Assembly: GCF_036178145.1 (NCBI RefSeq)
Contig: NZ_CP108067.1
Coordinates: 9,067,001 to 9,131,000, forward strand
Length of the DNA: 64,000 nt
Reading direction: 5' to 3'
From: Streptomyces sp. NBC_00273
Lineage (GTDB): Bacteria > Actinomycetota > Actinomycetes > Streptomycetales > Streptomycetaceae
Positions 24,191 through 32,331 of this stretch are shown here, in pieces. The number at the start of each line of letters is the position of its first letter. Positions within the stretch are counted from its first letter, which is position 1. Position numbers and translations under genes: made by a program. The notes below the pieces were generated by a model. It searched no databases. It was not told the origin of the DNA and saw only the letters and a program-made list of their open reading frames with translations.

Positions 24191-24898
24191 ATGTCCTTGC
24201 CGTTCCCGTACCGAGCCGTCCCGGCCGTGCTGGCCGGTGCCGTGACCGCCCTGCTGGCGGCGTGCACCCCCTCGACCGCCGCCGGCGCCGCGGTACCGGC
24301 TTCCGTCCCGACTGCCACGCCCCCGGCGGTCGTCACCCCCGCCGCTGCGCCTGCGCCTGCACCCGCCGCCCCCGCGCCCGTGGCCTCCACGCTGTCCATA
24401 CCCGCCGCCGGTGTCACCGGGCTGCGCGTGGTCCCGTACGAGGGCACCACCGACGACGTGGCGGGAACCCGTATCCAGGACCTCGGCGCGGCGGCCAGCC
24501 CGTACGGGAAGCGGGGCGGGGTCGGGCCGGGCCAGGTGGGCAACTTCCTGGTCACCGCGCACCGCATGTCGGCCGGTGGCCCGCTGGGGGACCTGCCCGC
24601 CGTCGGGCCGGGCGACACGGTCCTCGTGACCGTGGGCGAGGTGGTGTACACCTACGAGATCACCACGACCCGCAAGACGTCCTTCCGGTCGGAGCGCTCG
24701 CTGAGCGAACAGCGCGCCGCCGTGCCCGGGGCGCCCGGGGCCGCCCCCACCCAGGCCAGGATCACGATCTCGACCTGTGCCACGCCGGAGGACCACGCCC
24801 AGGGCAACTTCTGGAAGGACGCCCAGGGCAACCCCGAGCACCGCATCGACAAGATAGGCGTGCTGCGCACGACCTCAGCAGCCGTGCCCGCCGGCTGA
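24191..24898 (+). CDS. Sortase (class E/F-like) with an N-terminal lipobox
   Basis: A 235-aa protein. Residues 1-25 are a hydrophobic signal ending LLAAC, a textbook lipobox with Cys25, followed by an Ala/Pro/Val-rich linker of about 40 residues. The catalytic domain has GNFLVTAHR (His near 125), ITISTCATP (Cys near 194) and PEHRIDKIGVL (Arg near 218), the His-Cys-Arg set of sortases. It would anchor proteins to the wall or act on polymers. Sortases usually have a transmembrane helix rather than a lipobox, so the anchor is unusual. It is divergent from the copper operon. Confidence 0.85.
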   Translation: MSLPFPYRAVPAVLAGAVTALLAACTPSTAAGAAVPASVPTATPPAVVTPAAAPAPAPAAPAPVASTLSIPAAGVTGLRVVPYEGTTDDVAGTRIQDLGAAASPYGKRGGVGPGQVGNFLVTAHRMSAGGPLGDLPAVGPGDTVLVTVGEVVYTYEITTTRKTSFRSERSLSEQRAAVPGAPGAAPTQARITISTCATPEDHAQGNFWKDAQGNPEHRIDKIGVLRTTSAAVPAG

Positions 24899-24925
24899 CG
24901 CACGGCATCGGGGGCCGCCGCGCTC

Positions 24926-25321
24926 CTACGGCGTGAGCCGCCGGTGCGCGGCGCGCGCGTGGAGGAGGCGGGCGATGACGGTTCCCGTGCCTGCCGAGGC
25001 GAGCAGGCAGACGAGGCGCACCAGGTCGTAGGGGGTCTCCCAGCTGAGCTCGCCCACGGGCGCGGTCGCGAAGACGTTGAGGACGAGCCAGCAGAGCAGG
25101 GCGGTCCCCGGGGCGGCGGTGAGGCGGGCTCCGGTGCTCACCGCGGCCACGGCGAGGGAGAGCGCCATGAGGTCGACGGTGGGGTCGTCGGGCCCGTCGA
25201 GGAGGTTGAGCAGGGCGACCAGGATGACGGCCAGGGCGGCTGCCGCGGCCCAGACCGAGGTGGTCGCGGCAGGGCTGGGTACGGGACGAATGCCCGAACT
25301 GATCCGTTTCCACTCGACCAT
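24926..25321 (-). CDS. Small membrane protein, DUF4118/KdpD-like helices
   Basis: A 131-aa protein with four hydrophobic helices spanning about 22-115, separated by short loops with acidic motifs (DGPDDPTVDLMALSLAVAA). This is the four-helix DUF4118 module normally found in KdpD-type sensor kinases, here without a kinase domain. GGAGG lies about 10 bp upstream of ATG 25321. It is convergent with the sortase gene (27-bp gap). Function unknown; a solitary sensor module or a remnant are both possible. Confidence 0.7.
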   Translation of the reverse strand: MVEWKRISSGIRPVPSPAATTSVWAAAAALAVILVALLNLLDGPDDPTVDLMALSLAVAAVSTGARLTAAPGTALLCWLVLNVFATAPVGELSWETPYDLVRLVCLLASAGTGTVIARLLHARAAHRRLTP

Positions 25322-25565
25322 GCGACGCCTCCTCCGCGCGATGCCCCGCCGTCGGGGCTCTCGGAGATGATGCACCACCGGGGGAGGACACCCGGGGCCG
25401 TGAGCGGGCCCGTTCCGCTGCACGGTTCGCTCCGGGACGCCCGAACGACGCGTCGTCAAAGTGGTTGCCGGGGTGGAGACTTCGCGGCTCCCTTCCCTCG
25501 GTCACCGCACACACCGGGGGTTTCCCGAGTCCGCTCCGCGTCCGAGCAGAACACCGCTGCAGGGC

Positions 25566-25855
25566 ATGGGCGTCCGCTACGACCTGACCACGCGTGAGCA
25601 CCGTTGCATCTCGGTGGTGGCCCACCGCGACGGGACGCGGACCCCGTGCGCGCACCACCGTGAAGATCCCGACGATCGAGCTGTCCGCGCATTCCCGGTG
25701 GAACGGGAGGGCGTTGGGGGAGACGCGGATGCGCACCGAGACCGGCGCGTCCGTCGTCGCCGTGCTGCGGCGTGCCGCGGCGGTCCCGTCGCCGCCGCGG
25801 AGATCCTCGGCCCGGAGCGGGCGCAGGCACGGCCGTGCGCCGGTCATGCGGTAAA
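25566..25855 (+). pseudogene. Remnant of a KhtT/TrkA-C-type antiporter regulatory subunit
   Basis: The first frame reads MGVRYDLTTREHRCISVVAHRDGTR, the conserved start of actinobacterial cation:proton antiporter regulatory subunits. A second frame then reads IELSAHSRWNGRALGETRM and TETGASVVAVLRRAAAVPSP, the start of the RCK-C/TrkA-C domain. The segment between them in intact relatives (roughly 40 residues) is missing and the C-terminal part of the domain is lost, so this gene has an internal deletion and no longer encodes a complete protein. No partner antiporter gene is nearby. Confidence 0.7.
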
Positions 25856-25866
25856 GTTCTTTACCG
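25849..25866. promoter_or_regulatory. Perfect palindrome, orphan operator candidate
   Basis: CGGTAAAGTTCTTTACCG is an exact 18-bp palindrome in an AT-rich patch between two gene remnants. It has the form of a TetR-family operator. The only nearby regulator is the TetR remnant at 26400, which has lost its DNA-binding domain. Confidence 0.5.
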
Positions 25867-26399
25867 AGCCATTACGTTCCGCCCGGCGGACAAGTGCTCT
25901 TTCTTGAGGGCTTCTTGTCGTCCGGTCAGGACGTCGGTGCGAACGGGGGGACACGACATGGGTCGAGACGTCCATGCCCCGGAGCTGCCCGCGGCCCAGT
26001 CGCCGAACCGGCGGCCCGTACGCCCCGCGAGGGCGGCCCGCATAGACAACGCGGCCCGCGACAGCGTGCCTGAACCCGGCCGCACCGCTCCGCGCGTCTG
26101 ACGACGCGCGACCACGCGCTGCGTGGTCCCTTCCTCGGCGGCCCCAACGGCCGTCGTCGACCGCCCGGTTCCGGTGCGCCCGCCAACAGCGAGCCGATGC
26201 CTTCCGGTTCGCCCACCCTGCCCGGGACCGGGCCGTGAACGGTGCGCCGTTCCCTTCGCCCACCCGTATCGACCACCCGTACGCCGAGACCGGCCCGGTC
26301 ATGCCTTCGCCGACCGGCCGACCGGCCGACCGACCGACCGGTCGCGCACGCCTGCCGTGCCGGGCGGCACGGCACGCACCGGGCACCGGCCACCCACCC
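25867..26399. other. Region without an intact gene
   Basis: One weak candidate is a 47-codon ORF from ATG 25958 to 26101 with GGGGGG upstream, Arg/Pro/Ala-rich and unlike known proteins. At 26310-26345 a short repeat of GACCGGCC units occurs. The rest looks like decayed sequence, perhaps including the lost N-terminal half of the TetR gene. Confidence 0.4.
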
Positions 26400-26618
26400 G
26401 GTGCGCCTCTCGGCCGCCGACCAGAGGGAACGGATCCGCGCCCTTTCAAGGGCCTGCTCACCGACCTCGGGCACGACGCCCCGGAGTCCGCCGCCGGTGC
26501 GCTGCTGATGCTCTACGACCGGGCCATGGCCGCGGGATGTCTGGACGACGCTGCGGCCGCGCACGAGACGCTGCTGAGCGCGGTACGGCTGATCCGGTGC
26601 GCGGGGAATACTGGCTCA
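26400..26618 (+). pseudogene. C-terminal remnant of a TetR-family regulator
   Basis: Residues HPVRLSAADQRERIRA in one frame and GLLTDLGHDAPESAAGALLM, then LYDRAMAAG, in the next resemble the C-terminal end of Streptomyces TetR proteins, with a one-base shift near 26445. No HTH is found upstream, so the N-terminal half is gone. The remnant frame runs without a stop into the DUF2071 gene. The family call is from overall resemblance, not a motif. Confidence 0.45.
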
Positions 26619-27380
26619 ATGCGTCAGACGCCGCCGCCCGCCGTGGCCCCGGAGCCGATCACGGCCGACCCGCCGCACCCGGTGGACCGCCCCCTGCTCA
26701 CCCAGTCCTGGCTCGACCTGGCGTTCCTGCACTGGGCTGTCGACCCGGCCCGGGTCGCCCCGCTGCTGCCGGCCGGCACCGTGCCGGACACCCTGGACGG
26801 GGTCACCTACGTCGGCCTGGTGGCCTTCCGCATGCACGAGGTCGGCTGGTTCCGCCTTCCCGGCGTCCCCTACCTGGGTTCCTTCCCCGAGACCAACGTC
26901 CGCCTCTACTCGGTCGACGCCCGGGGCCGCCGGGCCGTGGTCTTCCGTTCGCTGGACGCCTCCCGGCTGATCCCGGTGGCCGTCGGTCGGGCAGCGTTCC
27001 GACTGCCGTACGTCTGGTCCCGGATGACGGTCCGTCATGACGGCGACACCGTCACGTACACCAGTGGTCGACGTCTGCCCGGTCCGCGCGGCGCGCACAG
27101 CCGGATCGCCGTACGCGTGGGCGGGCGCATCGCGGAGCCGACCGCCCTGGAGCACTTCCTCACCGCCCGCTGGGGCATGCACGCGGAGCTCTTCGGTCGG
27201 CCGCTGTACGTCCCGAACGCGCATCCGCGCTGGCCGCTGCACCGCGCGGAGCTCCTCGACTGCGACGAGGACCTGGTGGTCGCGGCGGGTCTGCCGGCTC
27301 CGGCCGGGCCGCCCGTGAGCGTGCTCTACTCGCCGGGGGTCCCCGTACGGTTCGGGCGGCCCTCTCTGGGGCGCTCCTGA
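26619..27380 (+). CDS. DUF2071 (YqjF-like) protein
   Basis: A 253-aa protein of the YqjF/DUF2071 family: PLLTQSWLDLAFLHWAVDP, LLPAGTVPDTLDGVTYVGLV, then FPETNVRLY and a late HFLTARWGMHAE segment. The fold is beta-rich and acetoacetate-decarboxylase-like; the biochemical role is not established. ATG 26619 fits the conserved start of the family. The frame is also open far upstream because the TetR remnant joins it without a stop. It is convergent with the HTH gene at 27406. Confidence 0.8.
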   Translation: MRQTPPPAVAPEPITADPPHPVDRPLLTQSWLDLAFLHWAVDPARVAPLLPAGTVPDTLDGVTYVGLVAFRMHEVGWFRLPGVPYLGSFPETNVRLYSVDARGRRAVVFRSLDASRLIPVAVGRAAFRLPYVWSRMTVRHDGDTVTYTSGRRLPGPRGAHSRIAVRVGGRIAEPTALEHFLTARWGMHAELFGRPLYVPNAHPRWPLHRAELLDCDEDLVVAAGLPAPAGPPVSVLYSPGVPVRFGRPSLGRS

Positions 27381-27405
27381 CGCGGGCGTGTCGCCCGCCG
27401 GGGGT

Positions 27406-27792
27406 CTACGCCGTCGTTCGGGGCTCGCCGTGGCCGGGTGTGTCGTTCGCCACCTCGGCGGACGGCGCCACCTCGGGCGACGGCGTGCTCAGTGGGCCGG
27501 CGAGGTAGGCCAGCAGGCCGGCGATCTCGTGGCCGGCCTCCGCCGGGTGGCGGAAGCGGGCGCCGGGGGCGACGACGTAGCGGTTGCGCCGGCCGTCCCG
27601 GGTCTTGTTGAGGTACCCGTCCGCCTGCAGGTCCGTGACGATCGCCTGCACGGTGCGTTCGGTCAGGCCGCAGTCCGCCGCGATGTCGCGCAGCCGGATG
27701 CCGGGGTCGCGCGCGATGGCGATGAGAACCCGGGCATGGTTCGTCAGGAAGGTCCAGCCGTTGCGTCGGGTCCCTGTGTGCTCGCTCTCCAC
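27406..27792 (-). CDS. Winged-helix (MarR-like) transcriptional regulator
   Basis: A 128-aa protein with a winged helix at about 14-75: HARVLIAIARDPGIRLRDIA, CGLTERTVQAIVTDLQADGY and the wing LNKTRDGRRNRYVV. A short helical tail and a disordered C-terminus follow. Its GTG start is 180 bp from the divergent sigma gene at 27972. This type is common beside SigB-like genes in Streptomyces, but its target is unknown. Confidence 0.75.
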   Translation of the reverse strand: MESEHTGTRRNGWTFLTNHARVLIAIARDPGIRLRDIAADCGLTERTVQAIVTDLQADGYLNKTRDGRRNRYVVAPGARFRHPAEAGHEIAGLLAYLAGPLSTPSPEVAPSAEVANDTPGHGEPRTTA

Positions 27793-27971
27793 GTCGCCAT
27801 TCTTGAGGGATGACTCACGAAAAGCAATTCCAGAACCAGTTTTCCGGTATTACTTGACGTGCGTCCCCGGCCCCGACAGGGTTCGGGGGAAGCGGAAGCA
27901 GAGTTCCGCGTGACCAGAGCTAACGAGCGACGCACCGCACCGCAAGCACACGTGCCCAAGGAGCGAAGACG

Positions 27972-28898
27972 ATGACCTTCACGGCCACGGCCGAGGCCAT
28001 GACCCCGACGACGATCCCGACGACGGCCACCCCCAGCGGTGGCACCGGCGAAGCCCCCGCACTGGGCGGGCTGCCGGACGTCCCCTGCCCACGGGAACTG
28101 TCGACCCGCGACGCCCGGGAGCTGACCCGTGTCTTCTTCGAACGGCTGCAGAGCCTCGAAGAGGGCACCCGCGAGTACCAGTACGTGCGCAACACGCTGA
28201 TCGAGATGAACATCTCATTGGTGCAGTTCGCCGCCCGGCCGTTCCGCGACCGCCCCGGCGGTCCCGAGAACGAGGACATCGTCCAGGTCGGCATCATCGG
28301 ACTGATCAAGGCGATCGACCGCTACGACCCCGAGCGCAACACGCAGCTCACCACGCTCGCCCTGCCCTACATCACGGGCGAGATCAAGCGCCACTTCCGG
28401 GACACCACCTGGGCCGTGCGGGTGCCGCGCCGCCTCCAGGAGCTGCGCCTGGAGCTCGCGAAGGCCACGGAGGAGCTGACCGCCGAGACCGACCACGCGC
28501 CCACCCCCTCGGAACTCGCCGAGCGGCTGGACCTCACCGAGGACGAGGTCCGCCAGGGCCTGGTCGCGGCCAACGGTTACTCCACGCAGTCCCTCGACGT
28601 GCCCCAGGACGGTGCCGCCGGCGGCACCCAGGCGTCCGCCGCCGCACGGACCACGCGCAGCCTCGCCGAGACCATGGGTGACATCGACCCCGCCCTGGAG
28701 GCGGTCGAGGACCGGCACGCCCTCGCGCCCCTGCTCGCCGACCTGGACGAGCGCTCCATCCAGATCCTGGAGCTGCGCTTCGGCCAGGAGATGACCCAGG
28801 CGGAGATCGGCGAGGAGATCGGCCTCTCCCAGATGCAGGTCTCCCGCCTGCTCACCCGCACGCTGGGCTCCCTGCGCGAGGAGCTGCTGCACGCCTGA
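27972..28898 (+). CDS. SigB/SigF-family sigma factor (second copy)
   Basis: A 308-aa sigma factor paralogous to the one at 19270: EYQYVRNTLIEMNISLVQFA, DIVQVGIIGLIKAIDRYDP, GEIKRHFRDTTWAVRVPRRL, and region 4.2 EMTQAEIGEEIGLSQMQVSRLL. A Thr/Pro-rich N-terminal extension of about 35 residues is extra. AAGGAGCG precedes the ATG. No STAS or RsbW gene is in the same operon; an RsbW-like gene lies convergent at 28957 with a terminator between. It is probably controlled by partner switching in trans. Confidence 0.92.
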   Translation: MTFTATAEAMTPTTIPTTATPSGGTGEAPALGGLPDVPCPRELSTRDARELTRVFFERLQSLEEGTREYQYVRNTLIEMNISLVQFAARPFRDRPGGPENEDIVQVGIIGLIKAIDRYDPERNTQLTTLALPYITGEIKRHFRDTTWAVRVPRRLQELRLELAKATEELTAETDHAPTPSELAERLDLTEDEVRQGLVAANGYSTQSLDVPQDGAAGGTQASAAARTTRSLAETMGDIDPALEAVEDRHALAPLLADLDERSIQILELRFGQEMTQAEIGEEIGLSQMQVSRLLTRTLGSLREELLHA

Positions 28899-28930
28899 AC
28901 GGCACGCCCGACCCGGGCGCGCCCGAACCC

Positions 28931-28958
28931 GAACCCGCCGGGCCGGCCCGGCGGGTTC
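28931..28958. terminator. 28-bp perfect palindromic terminator
   Basis: GAACCCGCCGGGCC (28931-28944) is followed directly by its exact complement to 28958. An outer pair GACCCGGGCG (28910-28919) with 28964-28973 adds a second stem layer. It lies between the convergent sigma gene (stop 28898) and anti-sigma gene (stop 28957), serving both. Confidence 0.75.
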
Positions 28959-29433
28959 AGGCACGCCCGGGTCGGCCCGTCCGCAGGCGCTCGGCGTCGA
29001 ACTCGGCCCAGACGACCTTGCCGTGCCCGATCGCCTGGACGCCCCAGCGGTCGGCGAGCAGGTGCACCAGGCGCAGACCGTGCCCGCCCGGTCGGCCCGG
29101 TCGGCCCGGACGCAGAGCGGGTAGCGGTCGCGGGAGCACTCCGTACCCGTCGTACACCTCGACGCGGAACGCGTCCCCGGCGCGGAGCATGAGCTCGTGG
29201 CAGCCGCCGGCGTGCAGCGTGGCGTTGGTGACGAGTTCGGACACGACCAGGACCGCGTCCTCAGCGGTCTCCTGACCGTCCCACCCCCAGTCCTCCAGCG
29301 CCTCGCGGGTGAACCGGCGGCCGCGCGCCACCTGTCGGAGGGCGTCGCGCAGCGCGAGTCGACGGAGCTGTGGGAAGGCCGGCCCCCGCGCGTCCGGTAC
29401 GGGCCCGCCGGTGTCCGGTCCGATGGTCTGCAC
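28957..29433 (-). CDS. RsbW-like anti-sigma factor/HATPase
   Basis: A 158-aa GHKL protein: ETAEDAVLVVSELVTNATLHAGG is the N-box and GGHGLRLVHLLADRWG the G2-box. The G1 region (VYDGYGV) is weak. It is a close paralogue of the protein at 63166; both start M(Q/E)TIGP(D/E)TG and share FTR(E/Q)AL(E/L)DWGW. GTG 29433 has GAGGTGA 7 bp upstream. A SigB-type promoter lies at 29476-29500. It probably binds one of the SigB-like factors. Confidence 0.87.
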   Translation of the reverse strand: MQTIGPDTGGPVPDARGPAFPQLRRLALRDALRQVARGRRFTREALEDWGWDGQETAEDAVLVVSELVTNATLHAGGCHELMLRAGDAFRVEVYDGYGVLPRPLPALRPGRPGRPGGHGLRLVHLLADRWGVQAIGHGKVVWAEFDAERLRTGRPGRA

Positions 29434-29475
29434 TGCGCACTCACCTCGTCCTCGGCTGTCGTGTCGTGGTCGCTT

Positions 29476-29500
29476 GTACCCGCCTTTACGGAACGGACGC
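29476..29500 (-). promoter_or_regulatory. SigB-type promoter of the anti-sigma gene
   Basis: Minus strand GCGT-N15-GGGTAC fits GNNT-N14-16-GGGTAY and lies 43 bp upstream of GTG 29433. It implies that a SigB-like factor turns on its own inhibitor, a standard negative feedback. Confidence 0.5.
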
Positions 29501-29568
29501 CCCGTTTGTCCGGGCGAGGGCCGGGCACGCGCGACGGGACCCGTTCCCCAGACCCATCCAGAGGAGTC

Positions 29569-30657
29569 ATGAACAGCCTCGTGCACGTACTGGCCGTCGT
29601 GGGCGGCTCGATCCTGCTCACCTTCGCCGCGGGCAGGGTCACCGACCTGCTGCTGCGGCGCGCGGATGCCCGACACCCCGAAACACCGCTCTGGAACATG
29701 CTGCGCCGCTGCCGAACCTCGGTACGGGTGCTGCTGTTCGCCGCGGTGCTGCGCGCCGTGTACCGGCAGATCGCGTGGGAGCCGCTCCAGGAGCACGAGG
29801 CGGCCGTGGGCAGGGTCCTGACACTGGTGCTCATCGGGGCGAGCGCGTGGTGCGTCGTCCTCGTCACCTCCGCCGTGGTCGAGTCCTCCTACGCCCGCTA
29901 CGCGCTCGGCACGCGCGACCCGTCACGCGTACGCAGGGTCCGTACCCAGGTGACGCTGATCATGAGGATCGTCACCGCCGTGGTCGCCGTGGTGGCCGCG
30001 GCCGCGATGCTGCTGACCTTCCCCGACCTCCGTGCCGTCGGGACCTCGCTGCTGGCCTCGGCCGGGATCATCGGCATCGTCGCGGGCGTGGCCGCCCAGT
30101 CCACCCTCGGCAACCTCTTCGCCGGATTCCAGATCGCCTTCGGCGACATGGTGCGGATCGGCGACACGGTCGTGGTGGCCGGCGAGTGGGGAGTGGTGGA
30201 GGAGATCACGCTCACCTTCCTGGCCGTGCGGACCTGGGACGAACGCCGGATCACCATGCCCGTCTCGTACTTCACCGGGCGCCCCTTCGAGAACTGGTCG
30301 CGCGGCGGGGTCCAGATGACCGGCACGGTCTTCCTGCACTGCGACCACACCACCCCCGTCGCCCTGATGCGCGAGAAGCTCCAGGAGATCCTGGAGGGCT
30401 GCGAGGCGTGGGACGGCCGGGGCTGGGACCTGGCGGTCACCGACACGACGCCCAGCGCCATCGTGGTGCGGGCGATCGTCACCGCGAAGGACGCGGACGA
30501 CCTGTGGACCGCCCGCTGTGCGGTGCGCGAACAGCTCGTCGCCTGGCTGGCCGAGAAGCACCCGTACGCCCTGCCGCGGGTCTCCACGTCCGCGGCCGCC
30601 GTCCCGTCGGCGTACGCGGACGGCGTTTCGAAACGGGCACCCGGGTCAGACGCGTGA
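29569..30657 (+). CDS. MscS-family mechanosensitive channel
   Basis: A 362-aa membrane protein. About four helices lead to the pore helix SAGIIGIVAGVAAQSTLGNLFAGF (near 165-188), then the beta domain GDMVRIGDTVVVAGEWGVVEEI and the C-terminal alpha/beta domain. It opens under membrane tension to release solutes on osmotic downshock. GAGGAG lies 3 bp before the ATG. It overlaps a GTG that could start the WhiB-like gene (GTGA at 30654), so the two may be translationally coupled. Confidence 0.9.
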   Translation: MNSLVHVLAVVGGSILLTFAAGRVTDLLLRRADARHPETPLWNMLRRCRTSVRVLLFAAVLRAVYRQIAWEPLQEHEAAVGRVLTLVLIGASAWCVVLVTSAVVESSYARYALGTRDPSRVRRVRTQVTLIMRIVTAVVAVVAAAAMLLTFPDLRAVGTSLLASAGIIGIVAGVAAQSTLGNLFAGFQIAFGDMVRIGDTVVVAGEWGVVEEITLTFLAVRTWDERRITMPVSYFTGRPFENWSRGGVQMTGTVFLHCDHTTPVALMREKLQEILEGCEAWDGRGWDLAVTDTTPSAIVVRAIVTAKDADDLWTARCAVREQLVAWLAEKHPYALPRVSTSAAAVPSAYADGVSKRAPGSDA

Positions 30658-30704
30658 GCAAGGAGTCGAAAGACGTGAGCAAGGCGCAGGAGAGGAGTCG
30701 GGAC

Positions 30705-30986
30705 ATGTCGAAGGTGGCACGCCTGCCGGGCCGTGCGGAGCACCTGTGGGAGTGGCAGGAGGACGCGGCGTGCCGGGAGCTCGGTACGGACCGGTTCTTC
30801 CACCCGGCGGGGGAGCGCGGTGAGGAGCGCTCCGCGCGGGAGCAGGAGGCCAAGGAGGTCTGCGCACGGTGCCCGGTGCGGACGGAATGCCTGGGCCACG
30901 CGCTGCGCGTGCAGGAGCCGTACGGGGTGTGGGGCGGACTGACCGAGGACGAGCGACGGGCGCTGGGCGCGCGCAAGGCGGGCTGA
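30705..30986 (+). CDS. WhiB-like (Wbl) iron-sulfur transcription factor
   Basis: A protein of 93 aa from ATG 30705 (GAGGAG about 9 bp upstream). Cys23, Cys53, Cys56 and Cys62 give C-x29-C-x2-C-x5-C, the 4Fe-4S site, followed by the turn GVWGGL and a basic tail. Wbl proteins bind region 4 of the principal sigma and control development or stress. The same frame is open back to GTG 30654, which overlaps the MscS stop, so a form 17 residues longer is possible. The unit GTGAGCAAGG is repeated 21 bp apart at 30654 and 30675. Confidence 0.9.
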   Translation: MSKVARLPGRAEHLWEWQEDAACRELGTDRFFHPAGERGEERSAREQEAKEVCARCPVRTECLGHALRVQEPYGVWGGLTEDERRALGARKAG

Positions 30987-31052
30987 CCGACCGGGTGCGC
31001 CGTGCCGCGCCGTAGGCGGCGGTCCACCCGGCCGGCAGGCCGACGGGCGCGT

Positions 31053-32141
31053 TCAGCGGCGCGCGCCCAGTTCCGCGACGATCGAGGCGGGTGTGTGGCC
31101 GCTTCCGTCCGACAGGCGGTGGAAGTCGACGGAGACGTAGTTCGGGTCGCGGCCCCCGGTGGCCGACCGGCACTGCTGGGCGATGCGGTCCCGCAGCTTG
31201 GCGCCGTTGTCCAGGGCCGCCGTGAGGACGGTGGGTACGTTGCGGTGGTGGCTCATCGTGAACAGGCGCCGGAATCCGGGCTCCTGGCGGTCGAGCGGCA
31301 CGTCGGACCAGCGGCTGACGCACGAGAGGTCGTTGCCCAGGTCCCCGAGGTTCCAGAAGTTGCTCACGGTCCAGGACTTGTCGTACATGACGCCCAGGTG
31401 TTCCCGGTCGGAGCGGTCGGAGAAGATCAGCAACCGCTTGCCGGAGGTGACGAGGTCGGCGACCTTGGGCCAGCCGTGCTGCCGCACGCCCCACTGGTCG
31501 GGCCGGAACACCATGTCCTGCAGCCCGCTGACCCGGCCGAGGGAGGCTTGCAGCTGATCGGCGCCGACGTAGTCCTCCAGGAAGACGGTCACGACCTCCT
31601 GCGGATGGGCGGCGAGGAAGTCCACCACGGTCTGCATCGTGCCGTGGAAGGTCTGCCGCGGCAGGGCGTACGTGGCTCCGGCGAAGGTCTTGCAGTCGCC
31701 GTGGCACAGGTACACGTCGCTGGGGTAGCAGTCGCTGCCGAAGCTGATGATGCACAGCCAGGTGCTGCGTTCGTACCAGTGCGTGTCCAGGCTCAGACCG
31801 CGCACGCCGCCCTCGAGCTGGGCGCGTACGGACTCGGACTGGTTCACCGAGCTCCAGCGGGAGTCCTCGTAGTTGGTGAAGGCGTTGTGGGTGGTCAGGA
31901 AGGCGACCTCGTCGAGCCGCCGGTCGCCCCAGCGGGCCGCCGCCGCGGAGGCGGTGCTCGAGGTGGCCGCAGGGGCCTTCTCGGCCGTCGGCGTGGTCGT
32001 GGTCGTGGCCGTGAGGGGAGCCGGGGCCGCGGTCCGGGGTGAGGCGGCCGCGGTGGTCACCGTGCCCAGGAGTGCCAGTAGGAGGAGGCACACCAGGGCG
32101 CGCGACCGCACCCGTAAGCGCATGTCCATGTCAATCAGCAT
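31053..32141 (-). CDS. Secreted PI-PLC X-domain-like phosphodiesterase
   Basis: Up to 362 aa. A signal peptide (about 8-33) is followed by a Thr/Ala-rich linker and a PLC X-like TIM barrel. FLTTHNAFT carries the first catalytic His (85) and YLCHGDC the second (147); VTVFLEDYVG and RLLIFSDRSD are further barrel strands. It is probably an extracellular phosphodiesterase of the fungal/bacterial PLC X type, cutting phosphoinositide or related glycolipids. Starts at 32141, 32129 or 32123 are possible; none has a good RBS. It is convergent with the Wbl gene. Confidence 0.8.
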   Translation of the reverse strand: MLIDMDMRLRVRSRALVCLLLLALLGTVTTAAASPRTAAPAPLTATTTTTPTAEKAPAATSSTASAAAARWGDRRLDEVAFLTTHNAFTNYEDSRWSSVNQSESVRAQLEGGVRGLSLDTHWYERSTWLCIISFGSDCYPSDVYLCHGDCKTFAGATYALPRQTFHGTMQTVVDFLAAHPQEVVTVFLEDYVGADQLQASLGRVSGLQDMVFRPDQWGVRQHGWPKVADLVTSGKRLLIFSDRSDREHLGVMYDKSWTVSNFWNLGDLGNDLSCVSRWSDVPLDRQEPGFRRLFTMSHHRNVPTVLTAALDNGAKLRDRIAQQCRSATGGRDPNYVSVDFHRLSDGSGHTPASIVAELGARR

Positions 32142-32331
32142 GGCGCGGAGGATAGCGCGCGGGCCGTGGATCCGCCCCCCTGCGGACGACTGCGGCCGTG
32201 GTCCGGCCGGCGGCCCGGCTCGCGCGCGTCGGCGAAAAGGGGTTTGGTTGAACCATGAGCAAGCGGCGCGTGCCGGTGCGAGGGCGCCGGCCGCCGCACC
32301 ACGCCCCCGACGTGCCGGAGGAGGGCGGACC

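Noticed and set aside
25958..26101. A 47-codon ORF with a G-rich upstream
   Set aside because: Arg/Pro/Ala-rich, no known resemblance, and located in a decayed patch. Kept only as a note.
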